Positions 7,496 to 14,933 of a stretch of DNA of 64,000 bases are shown here, one piece after another. A program made the position numbers and the translations under genes. The DNA comes from Lelliottia jeotgali. Its GTDB lineage: Bacteria > Pseudomonadota > Gammaproteobacteria > Enterobacterales > Enterobacteriaceae. Under the pieces are notes generated by a model, which saw only the letters and a list, made by a program, of their open reading frames with translations, did not search any database and was not told the origin of the DNA. Numbering within the stretch: the stretch's first letter is position 1; the number at the start of each line of letters is the position of its first letter. Location of the stretch: NCBI GenBank assembly GCA_002271215.1, contig CP018628.1, forward strand, positions 1,488,001-1,552,000. Reading direction: 5' to 3'.

Positions 7496-9859
7496 CTACA
7501 AAGCCCACTCACTCTGCTCGATACCGTTCACCAGCAACTTACGTTTCTCACCCACCGGCAACGACACCTTCAGCGCTTTCCACGCCGGACGATAATCCCC
7601 GCGCGCCGTCACGTTCAGGTTGATAGTGGAGCCTTCGCACACCATCTCCCACTCCAGCCACAGCGCATTGCCTTTCTGATAACCCCAGCTTTCGCCGTCG
7701 TCTTCAAACAGCAGACCAGATGTCGTACCCACGCCTTTCAGCGGGAACAATTTCAGCTCGCGGGTATCGTCTTTCGCGGCGCTCACATGGGTGATGCGTT
7801 CGCTGAGCGGCAGACCCGCACCGGCGCGTACCAGTAGCGGCAGTTTTTCCAGCGGTGCGTCGCGGACGATCCACTGCCCGCCGGAGAACCACTCGTGGGT
7901 GTAAAAATCGTACCAGCCGGTTTCGTTATCCGGCAGCCAGAGGCGGCGCTCGCGCTGGCCTTGTTCGACCACGCTGGCAACCAGCACATCGCGACCCAGC
8001 AGGAAATCGTCACACTCTTCGAACGTTTGCGCGTCATGCTCGTGATCGAGGAAGGTCGGGCGCAGCATCGGCTCGTCATCTGCATGGGCCTGCCACAGCA
8101 GGGTGTAGAGATACGGCAGCAGGCGATAGCGCAGTTCAATCGCACCGCGAATGGCAGGTGTCACGCCCGGATACATCCACGGCTCATTCACAGTGTGATC
8201 GTCATTCCATGAGTGAATGGTAAAGCGCGGATGCATCACGCCGTTTTGCACCCAGCGCACAAACAGCTCGGCATCTGGTTTATCGCCGGAGAAACCGCCG
8301 ACATCGTGTCCGACGTTAAACAGCCCGGAGAGGCTCATGCCCAGCCCCATGCGGGTGTTATAGCGAAGGGTGTCCCAGTTGGTGCGGTTGTCGCCGCTCC
8401 AGGTCTGAACGTAGCGCTGCATCCCGGCGCAGCCGGAGCGGGAGATCAGGTACGGACGTTTGTCCGGCGCAAAGCGCTGCTGGGCTTCCATCGAGGCGCG
8501 CATCATCAGCAACGGCATCACCGGGCGGATATGCTTGATCGCAATCTCCTGACCAAATCCGTGGCAGCGTGCTTCCCCGTCCCAGACTTCAAACTCGTTG
8601 TTGTCGTTCCAGGTGGAGTCGATACCCATTTCCAGCAGCTGGGTGGTCACGCCTTCCTGCCACCACTGAATGGTCTGCGGATGGGTAAAGTCGAGGTGCG
8701 ACCCTTCGTCATCCCAGAAGCTGGAACGTTCTGGCGCATCGGTTTCTGAATCACGGATAAACAAGCCGCGTTCTGCCACTTCGTTATAGCGTGGATGATC
8801 TTGCAGCAGGCACGGCTTGATGTTCGCCGCGAGCTTCAATCCTGCGTCGTGGAACGCCTGGCTCATCACCTTCGGCTGCGGCACTTTGTCGTAGTTCCAG
8901 TTGAAGACGTAACGCTTGCCGTTGATCGAGGTATACCCGGACGACAGCTGGAACGAATCGCACGGAATTGCGTGCTCTTCGCACAGGCGAATGAAGTTCA
9001 TCAGCTGATTTTGCGCGTCCGGTGCGTCGGTGTAGTGCATGGTCGATCCGCTGTAGCCGAGGCTCCATTTCGGGCCAAACAGGGTTTTCCCGGTCAGACG
9101 AACAAAGGCTTTGGTCACGTCCAGCACGCGTTTCCCGGTGAAAATATAGTAATCGATATCGCCCGCTTCGGCCTGCCAGCGGCGATACGCCGTGTGGTAG
9201 TTGTCGATTTCGTTGCCCAGATCCAGCCAGCAGCTGCTCAGGTTGTCGTAAAACAAACCGTAGCTCACGTCGTCGCGGCGGGTGATGGTGAACGGAATAT
9301 GCTTGTACAGCGGGTCGGTGCTGACCGCGTTATAGCCCATCGCGTCGAGGTTACGCATCTCGTAACGTTTACCGTTGCGCTGCAAATCGCCCGCTTTCTC
9401 GCCCAGGCCGTAAAAACGCTCGTCCTTGCGACGGCTGAGATAGTGCGCCGCGCCGTCGCCGTGGGCGTTCAGCAGATAGGCGCTGGTCGGGCGATCGTGC
9501 GCCAGTTCCTGCCACTCACCGGCTTCATTACGGTAATGCCACTCCAGCCACAGAGGCTGATGGACAGTCACGCGCAGCTGTTCGCTGGCAACCACCAGAG
9601 TGTCGTCCTGCTGGGCCAGCGTCCATGTCGGACAGGTGAATCCGCTCAGATCGTCGCGCTGACGACCTTCCCACGGCACATCCTTATCCGGCGCGATGCT
9701 CCAGGTTTTATCCAGCGACAGCTCGCCTTTGCGTTTGATCAGCACGCGGAACAGATTCTGTTCCAGCACATACAGGCACAGACGGTGCTGGCTATCGACC
9801 AACAGTTCCAGATGGTTCGCGGACTGTTCAAGTAGGGTCCAGTTTTTCAGGGTTTTCAT
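7496..9859 (-). CDS. Glycoside hydrolase family 31 (alpha-glucosidase/xylosidase type)
   Basis: The enzyme should be a cytoplasmic retaining alpha-glycosidase, since no signal peptide is seen. Of 787 residues, the N-terminal 240 form the beta-sandwich (including FYGLGEKAGD near 149-158), followed by the TIM barrel. The nucleophile is D419 in STWNDNNEF and the acid/base is D490 in TWSGDN. NDNNE differs from the usual W-x-D-M-N-E signature, which places it in a less studied branch. The ATG at 9859 is preferred; a GTG five codons upstream, just after the transporter stop, is possible. The gene is cotranscribed with the upstream MFS transporter. GH31 also includes alpha-xylosidases, sulfoquinovosidases and glucan lyases, so the substrate is open. 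Confidence 0.85.
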   Translation of the reverse strand: MKTLKNWTLLEQSANHLELLVDSQHRLCLYVLEQNLFRVLIKRKGELSLDKTWSIAPDKDVPWEGRQRDDLSGFTCPTWTLAQQDDTLVVASEQLRVTVHQPLWLEWHYRNEAGEWQELAHDRPTSAYLLNAHGDGAAHYLSRRKDERFYGLGEKAGDLQRNGKRYEMRNLDAMGYNAVSTDPLYKHIPFTITRRDDVSYGLFYDNLSSCWLDLGNEIDNYHTAYRRWQAEAGDIDYYIFTGKRVLDVTKAFVRLTGKTLFGPKWSLGYSGSTMHYTDAPDAQNQLMNFIRLCEEHAIPCDSFQLSSGYTSINGKRYVFNWNYDKVPQPKVMSQAFHDAGLKLAANIKPCLLQDHPRYNEVAERGLFIRDSETDAPERSSFWDDEGSHLDFTHPQTIQWWQEGVTTQLLEMGIDSTWNDNNEFEVWDGEARCHGFGQEIAIKHIRPVMPLLMMRASMEAQQRFAPDKRPYLISRSGCAGMQRYVQTWSGDNRTNWDTLRYNTRMGLGMSLSGLFNVGHDVGGFSGDKPDAELFVRWVQNGVMHPRFTIHSWNDDHTVNEPWMYPGVTPAIRGAIELRYRLLPYLYTLLWQAHADDEPMLRPTFLDHEHDAQTFEECDDFLLGRDVLVASVVEQGQRERRLWLPDNETGWYDFYTHEWFSGGQWIVRDAPLEKLPLLVRAGAGLPLSERITHVSAAKDDTRELKLFPLKGVGTTSGLLFEDDGESWGYQKGNALWLEWEMVCEGSTINLNVTARGDYRPAWKALKVSLPVGEKRKLLVNGIEQSEWAL

Positions 9860-9876
9860 ATGCAATACATCCACTA

Positions 9877-11178
9877 TCAGGCGCGCTTGGCGCGACGTTC
9901 AGCAATAAATGCCACCAGGAAAACAGCGCCAATCAGGTCAAAGAAACCCATGGCAATAAAGAGCGGGTTGAAGCCGATTTTGTCGGCGGTCACACCAATT
10001 AACAGAGAGAACAGGAAGCTCGCGATCCACGCCGCCGAGCCGCGCATACCGTTGACGGTGGCCATTTGGCCTTTATCGAACGACTCCACCACCAGGGCGC
10101 TTAACATGCAGGAGATAATTTGATGGCCGAAACCGCCGATGGAGATCAGCACGATGGTGATGTACGGGTCGCGGGTAATGGCGACAGCGGCCAGGGAGAT
10201 CATCAGGAACGCACCGGTAACGGAGCTCGCCACGACGGAGTTCACTCGGGTGCAGCCGAACCAGCGGGTATAGAGGCGGGTGAGGTAGCCGCTGACCACG
10301 CTGCCCAGATCGGCGGCGAGGAACGGCAGCCAGGCGAACATCGCAATCTGTTTCAGGTCCATGCCATGCTCTTTCGCTAGATACAGCGGCACCCAGAAAC
10401 TCAGCACGGCCCAGGCCGGTTCCGCCATAAAGGCGGGAATAGCAATTCCGTAAAAGCGTTTGTTTTTGGATACGGTTTTCAGCGCGGTCAGGAACGGCAG
10501 TCGCACGGCAGGCGGTTCGTTATCTTGCTTGATGTAGTCCAGTTCGTCCTTGCCCAGATTCGGGTGCTGCTCAGGGTTGTGGTAGAACGCCCACCACAGG
10601 ATCACCCACAGCAGGGCCAGCACGCCGGTAAACATAAACGCGCCCTGCCAGCCGAAGGAGGCGTGAGCGAAGTAGATGATCGGCGGGGCGAGCATCGCCC
10701 CAATCGAGAACCCGACCCCTGCCCAACCGGCAGCCACCGGGCGCTCTGATTTCGGGAACCATTCGCCAATGGTTTTGGCGTTCGCCGGAGTCGCGGCCGC
10801 TTCTGATGCGCCCATAAAGAAGCGCAAGATGGCCAGATGCAGCCAGCTGTTTGCCCCGGCGTGGAAAATGCACATCAGCGCCCAAATCCCGGCGCAGACC
10901 ATAAAGCCAATCTTCAGGCCAATTACGTCAATCAGCCAGCCGCATAGGGGCTGGAACAGGGTATAAGCAATCTGGAAGGCACCGACGATCCAGGAGTACT
11001 GTTCGGTAGTGATCCCCATGCTCTCTTTCAGCTCTGGGGCCAGAATACCTAACGAGTTACGGGTGATGTAGTTAACGGTGACGCCCAGTAAAAACAGCAC
11101 CAGCACGTACCAGCGCAGATTCTTCACGACGCGGCGGGTTTTGCTCGCCACGACAGGGGTATTAATGTCCTGACTCAT
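9877..11178 (-). CDS. MFS transporter, anion:cation symporter (ACS) family
   Basis: The 433-residue inner-membrane protein has about twelve hydrophobic helices. YITRNSLGILAPELKESMGI near the start and the loop RFFMGASEAAATPANAKTIG are typical of ACS-type members such as ExuT and GudP, which carry organic acids like hexuronates with protons. The ATG at 11178 follows a GGAGAG site at 4-bp spacing; a GTG four codons upstream is less likely. It lies upstream of and in line with the GH31 gene and is divergent from a LacI-type regulator. Together they look like an uptake-and-hydrolysis unit for an alpha-glycoside that may carry an acidic group; this last step is inference from the transporter family. 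Confidence 0.85.
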   Translation of the reverse strand: MSQDINTPVVASKTRRVVKNLRWYVLVLFLLGVTVNYITRNSLGILAPELKESMGITTEQYSWIVGAFQIAYTLFQPLCGWLIDVIGLKIGFMVCAGIWALMCIFHAGANSWLHLAILRFFMGASEAAATPANAKTIGEWFPKSERPVAAGWAGVGFSIGAMLAPPIIYFAHASFGWQGAFMFTGVLALLWVILWWAFYHNPEQHPNLGKDELDYIKQDNEPPAVRLPFLTALKTVSKNKRFYGIAIPAFMAEPAWAVLSFWVPLYLAKEHGMDLKQIAMFAWLPFLAADLGSVVSGYLTRLYTRWFGCTRVNSVVASSVTGAFLMISLAAVAITRDPYITIVLISIGGFGHQIISCMLSALVVESFDKGQMATVNGMRGSAAWIASFLFSLLIGVTADKIGFNPLFIAMGFFDLIGAVFLVAFIAERRAKRA

Positions 11179-11222
11179 TTTTCTCTCCACAAGACGGACG
11201 GTAAGGGGATGAACGTATCGGG

Positions 11223-11306
11223 TGTCACACCGGTTTTTATGCCTTTGATCGTTATCGGTTTTATCACTTCAAGTTGCTATACAACTAGTATGGAAGTGGT
11301 GTGACA
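11223..11306. promoter_or_regulatory. Inverted GGTGTGACA copies in the MFS/LacI intergenic region
   Basis: The 9-mer GGTGTGACA occurs on the plus strand at 11298-11306 and on the minus strand at 11223-11231, inside the 289-bp gap between the divergent transporter and regulator. An imperfect palindrome CACTTC...GAAGTG at 11265-11298 lies between them. They may be operators of the LacI-type protein; no canonical CG-centred LacI site was found. Confidence 0.3.
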
Positions 11307-11467
11307 AGTTCACCTTAAGGGAGAAAATGGACGGGAAATAGTGGATTTTGTGCAAGCTTTCTCATAAGTGTGCGTCGAAGTTTGGCATGATGCCGATACA
11401 GCCTGCTGTTACCGCAATCTCACGTTATGAAAATTTTTTCATTTAGCAAATGGAGCGAGATCACAAA

Positions 11468-12541
11468 ATGGATAAAAGACTCAAAATCGCTGAAATCGCC
11501 TCCCGCACGCAGCTTTCGATCAGCACCGTTTCTCGCGTGCTGGCCGGGAAGTCGAACACCAGTGAAAAAGCGCGAACCAAAGTGCTGGAATGTGCGCGGG
11601 GGCTGGGCGTCATGGACGGTATGGCCGCTGGACGTTTGTTGCTCAACAGCCTGGTGGTCTTCGCCCCGCAGCGCGCGTTTGACGAGCGGTCTGATATCTT
11701 TTACTACCGCGTGATCCAGAGTGTCAGCAAAGGACTGGCTTCGCACGAAGTTCGGCTTCGCTATTGCGCACTGGAAGAAAACGACAGTGACGCGCAGCTG
11801 TTCCTCGCGCGAATGAATGAAACCGACACCCAGGCGGCGATTCTGCTCGGCATCGACGATCCGCATATTCACGATCTGGCCGTCGATATTGGCAAGCCCT
11901 GTATGCTGATTAACTGCCGGGACCAGCGGATGCGCCTGCCGGCCGTGGCGCCAGACCATCGCGCGATTGGCGAGCGGGCGGCAGAGTATTTGTTCGAGAT
12001 GGGCCATCGCGAGGTGATGAACGTTCTGTGTCTGCGCCGCTACACAATGGAGCTGCGTCTGGCGGGCATCCGCGATGCGTGGCGCGGTCATAATCTGAAG
12101 TTTAACGACAAACGCGATCTGTTGGTGGTGCCGAGTTTCAGCGCCAAAGAGACTGAGCAGCAGGTGAGCGAGTGGCTGAGTCAGATGGCGGAAAAAGCGC
12201 TGCCGACGGCGTTTTTGGTTGGCGGGGATTTTATGGCGGCAGGCACTATTAGCGCGCTACAAAAGCACGGCCTGCGCGTCCCGCAGGATGTGTCGGTGAT
12301 GAGTATCGACGGCTTTAATCTGGCCGCGATTCAGGATGTGCCGTTAACGGCAGTACATGTTCCGCGTGATGAGCTGGGAACTGAAGCAGTGCATATGCTC
12401 CAGCAAAGGCTGATGCGCCCGGACGCGCCGGTCGGCACGTTGTTGCTGAACGGTACGCTGACGGTGCGGGAGTCGGTACGGCGGATACGTCAGGGGAAAC
12501 GACGCACCGCCGTGGAGCGGGAGGGGCTTTACGACGCTTAG
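11468..12541 (+). CDS. LacI-family transcriptional regulator
   Basis: Residues 1-50 form the LacI helix-turn-helix (LKIAEIASRTQLSISTVSRV), and the rest is a periplasmic-binding-protein-like effector domain with the usual VGGDFMAAGTISAL and VSVMSIDGF motifs. The ATG at 11468 is chosen because GGAGCGAGA lies 7 bp upstream; an in-frame ATG at 11450 has no such site. The 357-residue length is usual. It is divergent from the MFS-GH31 operon and so probably its specific regulator, with the glycoside or a breakdown product as inducer. Its stop overlaps the convergent ybiU stop by four bases. Confidence 0.88.
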   Translation: MDKRLKIAEIASRTQLSISTVSRVLAGKSNTSEKARTKVLECARGLGVMDGMAAGRLLLNSLVVFAPQRAFDERSDIFYYRVIQSVSKGLASHEVRLRYCALEENDSDAQLFLARMNETDTQAAILLGIDDPHIHDLAVDIGKPCMLINCRDQRMRLPAVAPDHRAIGERAAEYLFEMGHREVMNVLCLRRYTMELRLAGIRDAWRGHNLKFNDKRDLLVVPSFSAKETEQQVSEWLSQMAEKALPTAFLVGGDFMAAGTISALQKHGLRVPQDVSVMSIDGFNLAAIQDVPLTAVHVPRDELGTEAVHMLQQRLMRPDAPVGTLLLNGTLTVRESVRRIRQGKRRTAVEREGLYDA

Positions 12542-13794
12542 GCCATGCCGAGCGCGCGTTTCCCGTGGATATTGAGATCGTTCAGGGTAAAGCGGTCCTG
12601 CCAGGTTTTCTCGTAATCTTCGCGCGGGAAATCACCCGGTGACGCGCCGGTTTCCAGCGCCGCTTTGACTTTCTGCGCGTAGGCGAGGTTTTTCTCGCAC
12701 ATCGGTGCGGCAGGAATGTACATCACGTTGCCCCAACCCTGCTGATTATCCACCGGCGCGACGGAGTGGATCACATCGCAATGCCACCACACGGAATCGC
12801 CCGCTTCCAGCGCCGGAATACTGGTCAGCGCTTCGATAAGCAGCGGATGCCACTTCTCGGAGACCGGCAGCACGCGCCCTGGCGCAACGCCGCACAGTTC
12901 ATCTTCCGGCACATCGTCCAGCAGTGGACGCAGCAGAATGTAGGCCATCGCTTCCGGGATCGGCACCACGTGCAGCAGACCCTGATTCGGGATCATATCC
13001 GACAGCGCGGTCCAGCCCTGGAAGGTACGGAACACCGAACATTTGGTGGTGTTATCCACGGTGTACTCTTCCACTTCGGTGCGATGCGCCGCATTCCACG
13101 GATCGTACTGATCGATATTCCCGTCAAACACACGGGCAAACACCTGCTGATAGGCCGGGAGCAGCCAGCGCTCCAGCGCGCCAGAATCCGTATGCGCGCC
13201 CAGTCCTTTCGAGGTGGTGCCAGGCGGACGACGGCGGATGCGATCCGGGTAGATCACGCTGACATCCGGGTTGAACCACTGTTTGCCGTTGCTCTCAAAA
13301 GTCCACAAACGGTTCAGGAACGACTGCACCTGCGCCATCTCTTCGCTCTGACGCGCCTGCATCTGTGCCTGCGACCAGTAGATCGGGAAAATTTCCGGAC
13401 GCGACGCGGTCAGAGTGCCGAAGAAGTTATCCCCCGGCCCTTTGTACACCTCGTCAAACTGGTTGAGATCGAGATAGTCGAGCATCGAGTTATCCCACGC
13501 CAGCGCCTGCTCGCGCGGGAAATGACCTTTAATCACGGCGCATCCACGGCGTTTTACGGCTTCACGCTGTGCTGCCGTGATTTTCCCGTTCTTCACATCC
13601 TCGAAGGGAATGATCGGCCACACACTTTCACCCTTGGTTTTCAGGGCGTTGATTTCCGCCACGCGGGTGGCGATTTTGTCGCTGAGTTTATCAAAAACAC
13701 CCTGAACGTCGCCGATCTGCGCACGCAACTCGCGTTTCAACTGGCGAATGGCGGCTTTGTGGTCCGCAGGCAAAATTTCACTGGAGAAGGTCAT
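12538..13794 (-). CDS. ybiU: DUF1479 protein YbiU
   Basis: The 418-residue product matches E. coli YbiU, a protein of the DUF1479 family with a double-stranded beta-helix fold expected for 2-oxoglutarate/Fe(II) oxygenases. Candidate metal ligands include the GAHTDSGALERW segment and the distal CDVIHSVAPV segment. Its substrate is not known to me. The ATG at 13794 is favoured by a GAGG five bases upstream and by the conserved MTFSSEILPADHKAAI start; an ATG seven codons earlier is also open. A palindrome shared with the ybiV and ybiY-fsaA promoters lies 15-28 bp upstream of the start, so ybiU is likely part of the same regulon. Confidence 0.9.
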   Translation of the reverse strand: MTFSSEILPADHKAAIRQLKRELRAQIGDVQGVFDKLSDKIATRVAEINALKTKGESVWPIIPFEDVKNGKITAAQREAVKRRGCAVIKGHFPREQALAWDNSMLDYLDLNQFDEVYKGPGDNFFGTLTASRPEIFPIYWSQAQMQARQSEEMAQVQSFLNRLWTFESNGKQWFNPDVSVIYPDRIRRRPPGTTSKGLGAHTDSGALERWLLPAYQQVFARVFDGNIDQYDPWNAAHRTEVEEYTVDNTTKCSVFRTFQGWTALSDMIPNQGLLHVVPIPEAMAYILLRPLLDDVPEDELCGVAPGRVLPVSEKWHPLLIEALTSIPALEAGDSVWWHCDVIHSVAPVDNQQGWGNVMYIPAAPMCEKNLAYAQKVKAALETGASPGDFPREDYEKTWQDRFTLNDLNIHGKRALGMA

Positions 13795-13808
13795 AACTGC
13801 CTCGCTAT

Positions 13809-13822
13809 CTTTCATTCGAAAG
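13809..13822 (-). promoter_or_regulatory. Shared palindrome, copy A (before ybiU)
   Basis: On the minus strand it reads CTTTCGAATGAAAG, two 5-bp arms around GAAT. The same 13-base core TTTCGAATGAAAG recurs at 14833-14845 and 18307-18319. It sits between a weak candidate promoter (TTGCAT 13870-13865, TAAAGT 13848-13843) and the ybiU start codon, a position suited to a repressor. Confidence 0.65.
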
Positions 13823-13952
13823 TAAAAGTGTCTACAAGTGATACTTTAAGTTAAAAATAAGTTAATGCAAGTTTAAAAACTTGACGGGCAGCACAGGATG
13901 GAAAAAGAGTGATCTGCCGGAGTATTACCCCGGCGAGAGAGGAAATCAGAGG

Positions 13953-14762
13953 TTAAAACGGAGCAGTATTGTCGAGCACGGCCTGAATGACGTTCAGCGC
14001 ACCCTGGTGGTTATTGTCATCGGTGTTGAATTTGCTGATGGTTTTGATGCTTTCCGCCGCATTGCCCATGGCGAAAGAGTATTTCACCAGCTTGAGCATC
14101 TCCGCATCGTTGCCGCTGTCGCCAATCGCCACGCACTCCTGCGGAGAGACATTCCAGCGTTTCAGCAGGCGGCTGATCCCGTTGGCTTTATGCAGGCCAG
14201 GAATGATCAAATCAACAAAGCCGAAGCCGCTGGTGACCGGTTTCATGATGCCGTCTAACGAGACGTGCAGTTTATCGATCAGATCAGGGATATCGCTGTC
14301 CGGCAGGTTCAGGGAGAACTTAAACAGTACATCGTCGATCTCCTGATAATCGCTGATGCGCTGTAAGCGGTGGTAGTGCTTCGACATTAGCGCGACGAAT
14401 TCGTCCGGCGCGTTTTTGCTGACATAGGCGCTTTCCAGCCCGCAGGCGACGAAGTTGAGCTGTTTGTCTTTCAGTAATTCGCCGATCACGATCTGAGATT
14501 CGTGACGCGTCAGTTCGCCGTGAAAAATTTGCTCGCCATGATCGAAGACCAGAGCGCCGTTTTCCGCCACGAAGGAGATCTGTTCTTTCAGTTCCGGGAA
14601 GAAGGAGATGAGCTGGTAATACTGATTCCCGCTGGCGACCACGAACTCGATGTCGCGGGCCTGAAGCTGCTGAAATTGCGCCATAAAGCGGTCACGATCG
14701 TACTGCTTGGCGTCATCAAGGAAAGTCCCGTCCATATCGGTGACGATAACTTTTACGGTCAT
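13953..14762 (-). CDS. ybiV: HAD sugar phosphatase YbiV (SupH), Cof subfamily
   Basis: This cytoplasmic HAD phosphatase starts with the nucleophile motif DMDGTFLDD (catalytic Asp near residue 9) and ends with [10 protein letters not shown], the Mg-binding motif IV, with a C2 cap between. E. coli YbiV dephosphorylates sugar phosphates and fructose-1-phosphate in vitro. At 269 residues it has the family length. It has its own promoter (TTGTGG 14827-14822, TAGAAT 14803-14798 on the minus strand) next to palindrome copy B, and a GGAGAG ribosome binding site. It is a close paralogue of ybjI at 36642 in this window. Confidence 0.95.
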   Translation of the reverse strand: MTVKVIVTDMDGTFLDDAKQYDRDRFMAQFQQLQARDIEFVVASGNQYYQLISFFPELKEQISFVAENGALVFDHGEQIFHGELTRHESQIVIGELLKDKQLNFVACGLESAYVSKNAPDEFVALMSKHYHRLQRISDYQEIDDVLFKFSLNLPDSDIPDLIDKLHVSLDGIMKPVTSGFGFVDLIIPGLHKANGISRLLKRWNVSPQECVAIGDSGNDAEMLKLVKYSFAMGNAAESIKTISKFNTDDNNHQGALNVIQAVLDNTAPF

Positions 14763-14831
14763 ACATTGCTCTCCAGAATATTACTGCGACCAGCAACATT
14801 CTAATAACAATGTGACCCGAACCACAAATTT

Positions 14832-14846
14832 ATTTCGAATGAAAGT
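14832..14846. promoter_or_regulatory. Shared palindrome, copy B (before ybiV)
   Basis: ATTTCGAATGAAAGT shares the 13-base core with copies A and C and lies directly upstream of the candidate -35 element of ybiV, 70-85 bp before its start codon. Confidence 0.65.
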
Positions 14847-14851
14847 AAAGG

Positions 14852-14927
14852 CGCCGGGTGGCGGCTGCGCCTTACCCGGCCTAAGGGGAGAAACATGTAG
14901 GCCCGGTAAGCGTAGCGCCACCGGGCG
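14852..14927. repeat. Inverted REP pair between ybiW and ybiV
   Basis: REP palindromes lie at 14852-14884 and 14897-14927 in opposite orientation. They separate the ybiYW transcript from the ybiV promoter. Confidence 0.85.
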
Positions 14928-14933
14928 TGAAGG

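Noticed and set aside
11299..11313. TGTGACAAGTTCACC as a CRP site
   Set aside because: The half-sites are separated by 5 bp and not 6, and the outer A of the second half is C.
13867..13952. GCCGGAGTATTACCCCGGC-like hairpin after ybiV as a terminator
   Set aside because: The stem is short and imperfect and lacks a T-run in either direction.
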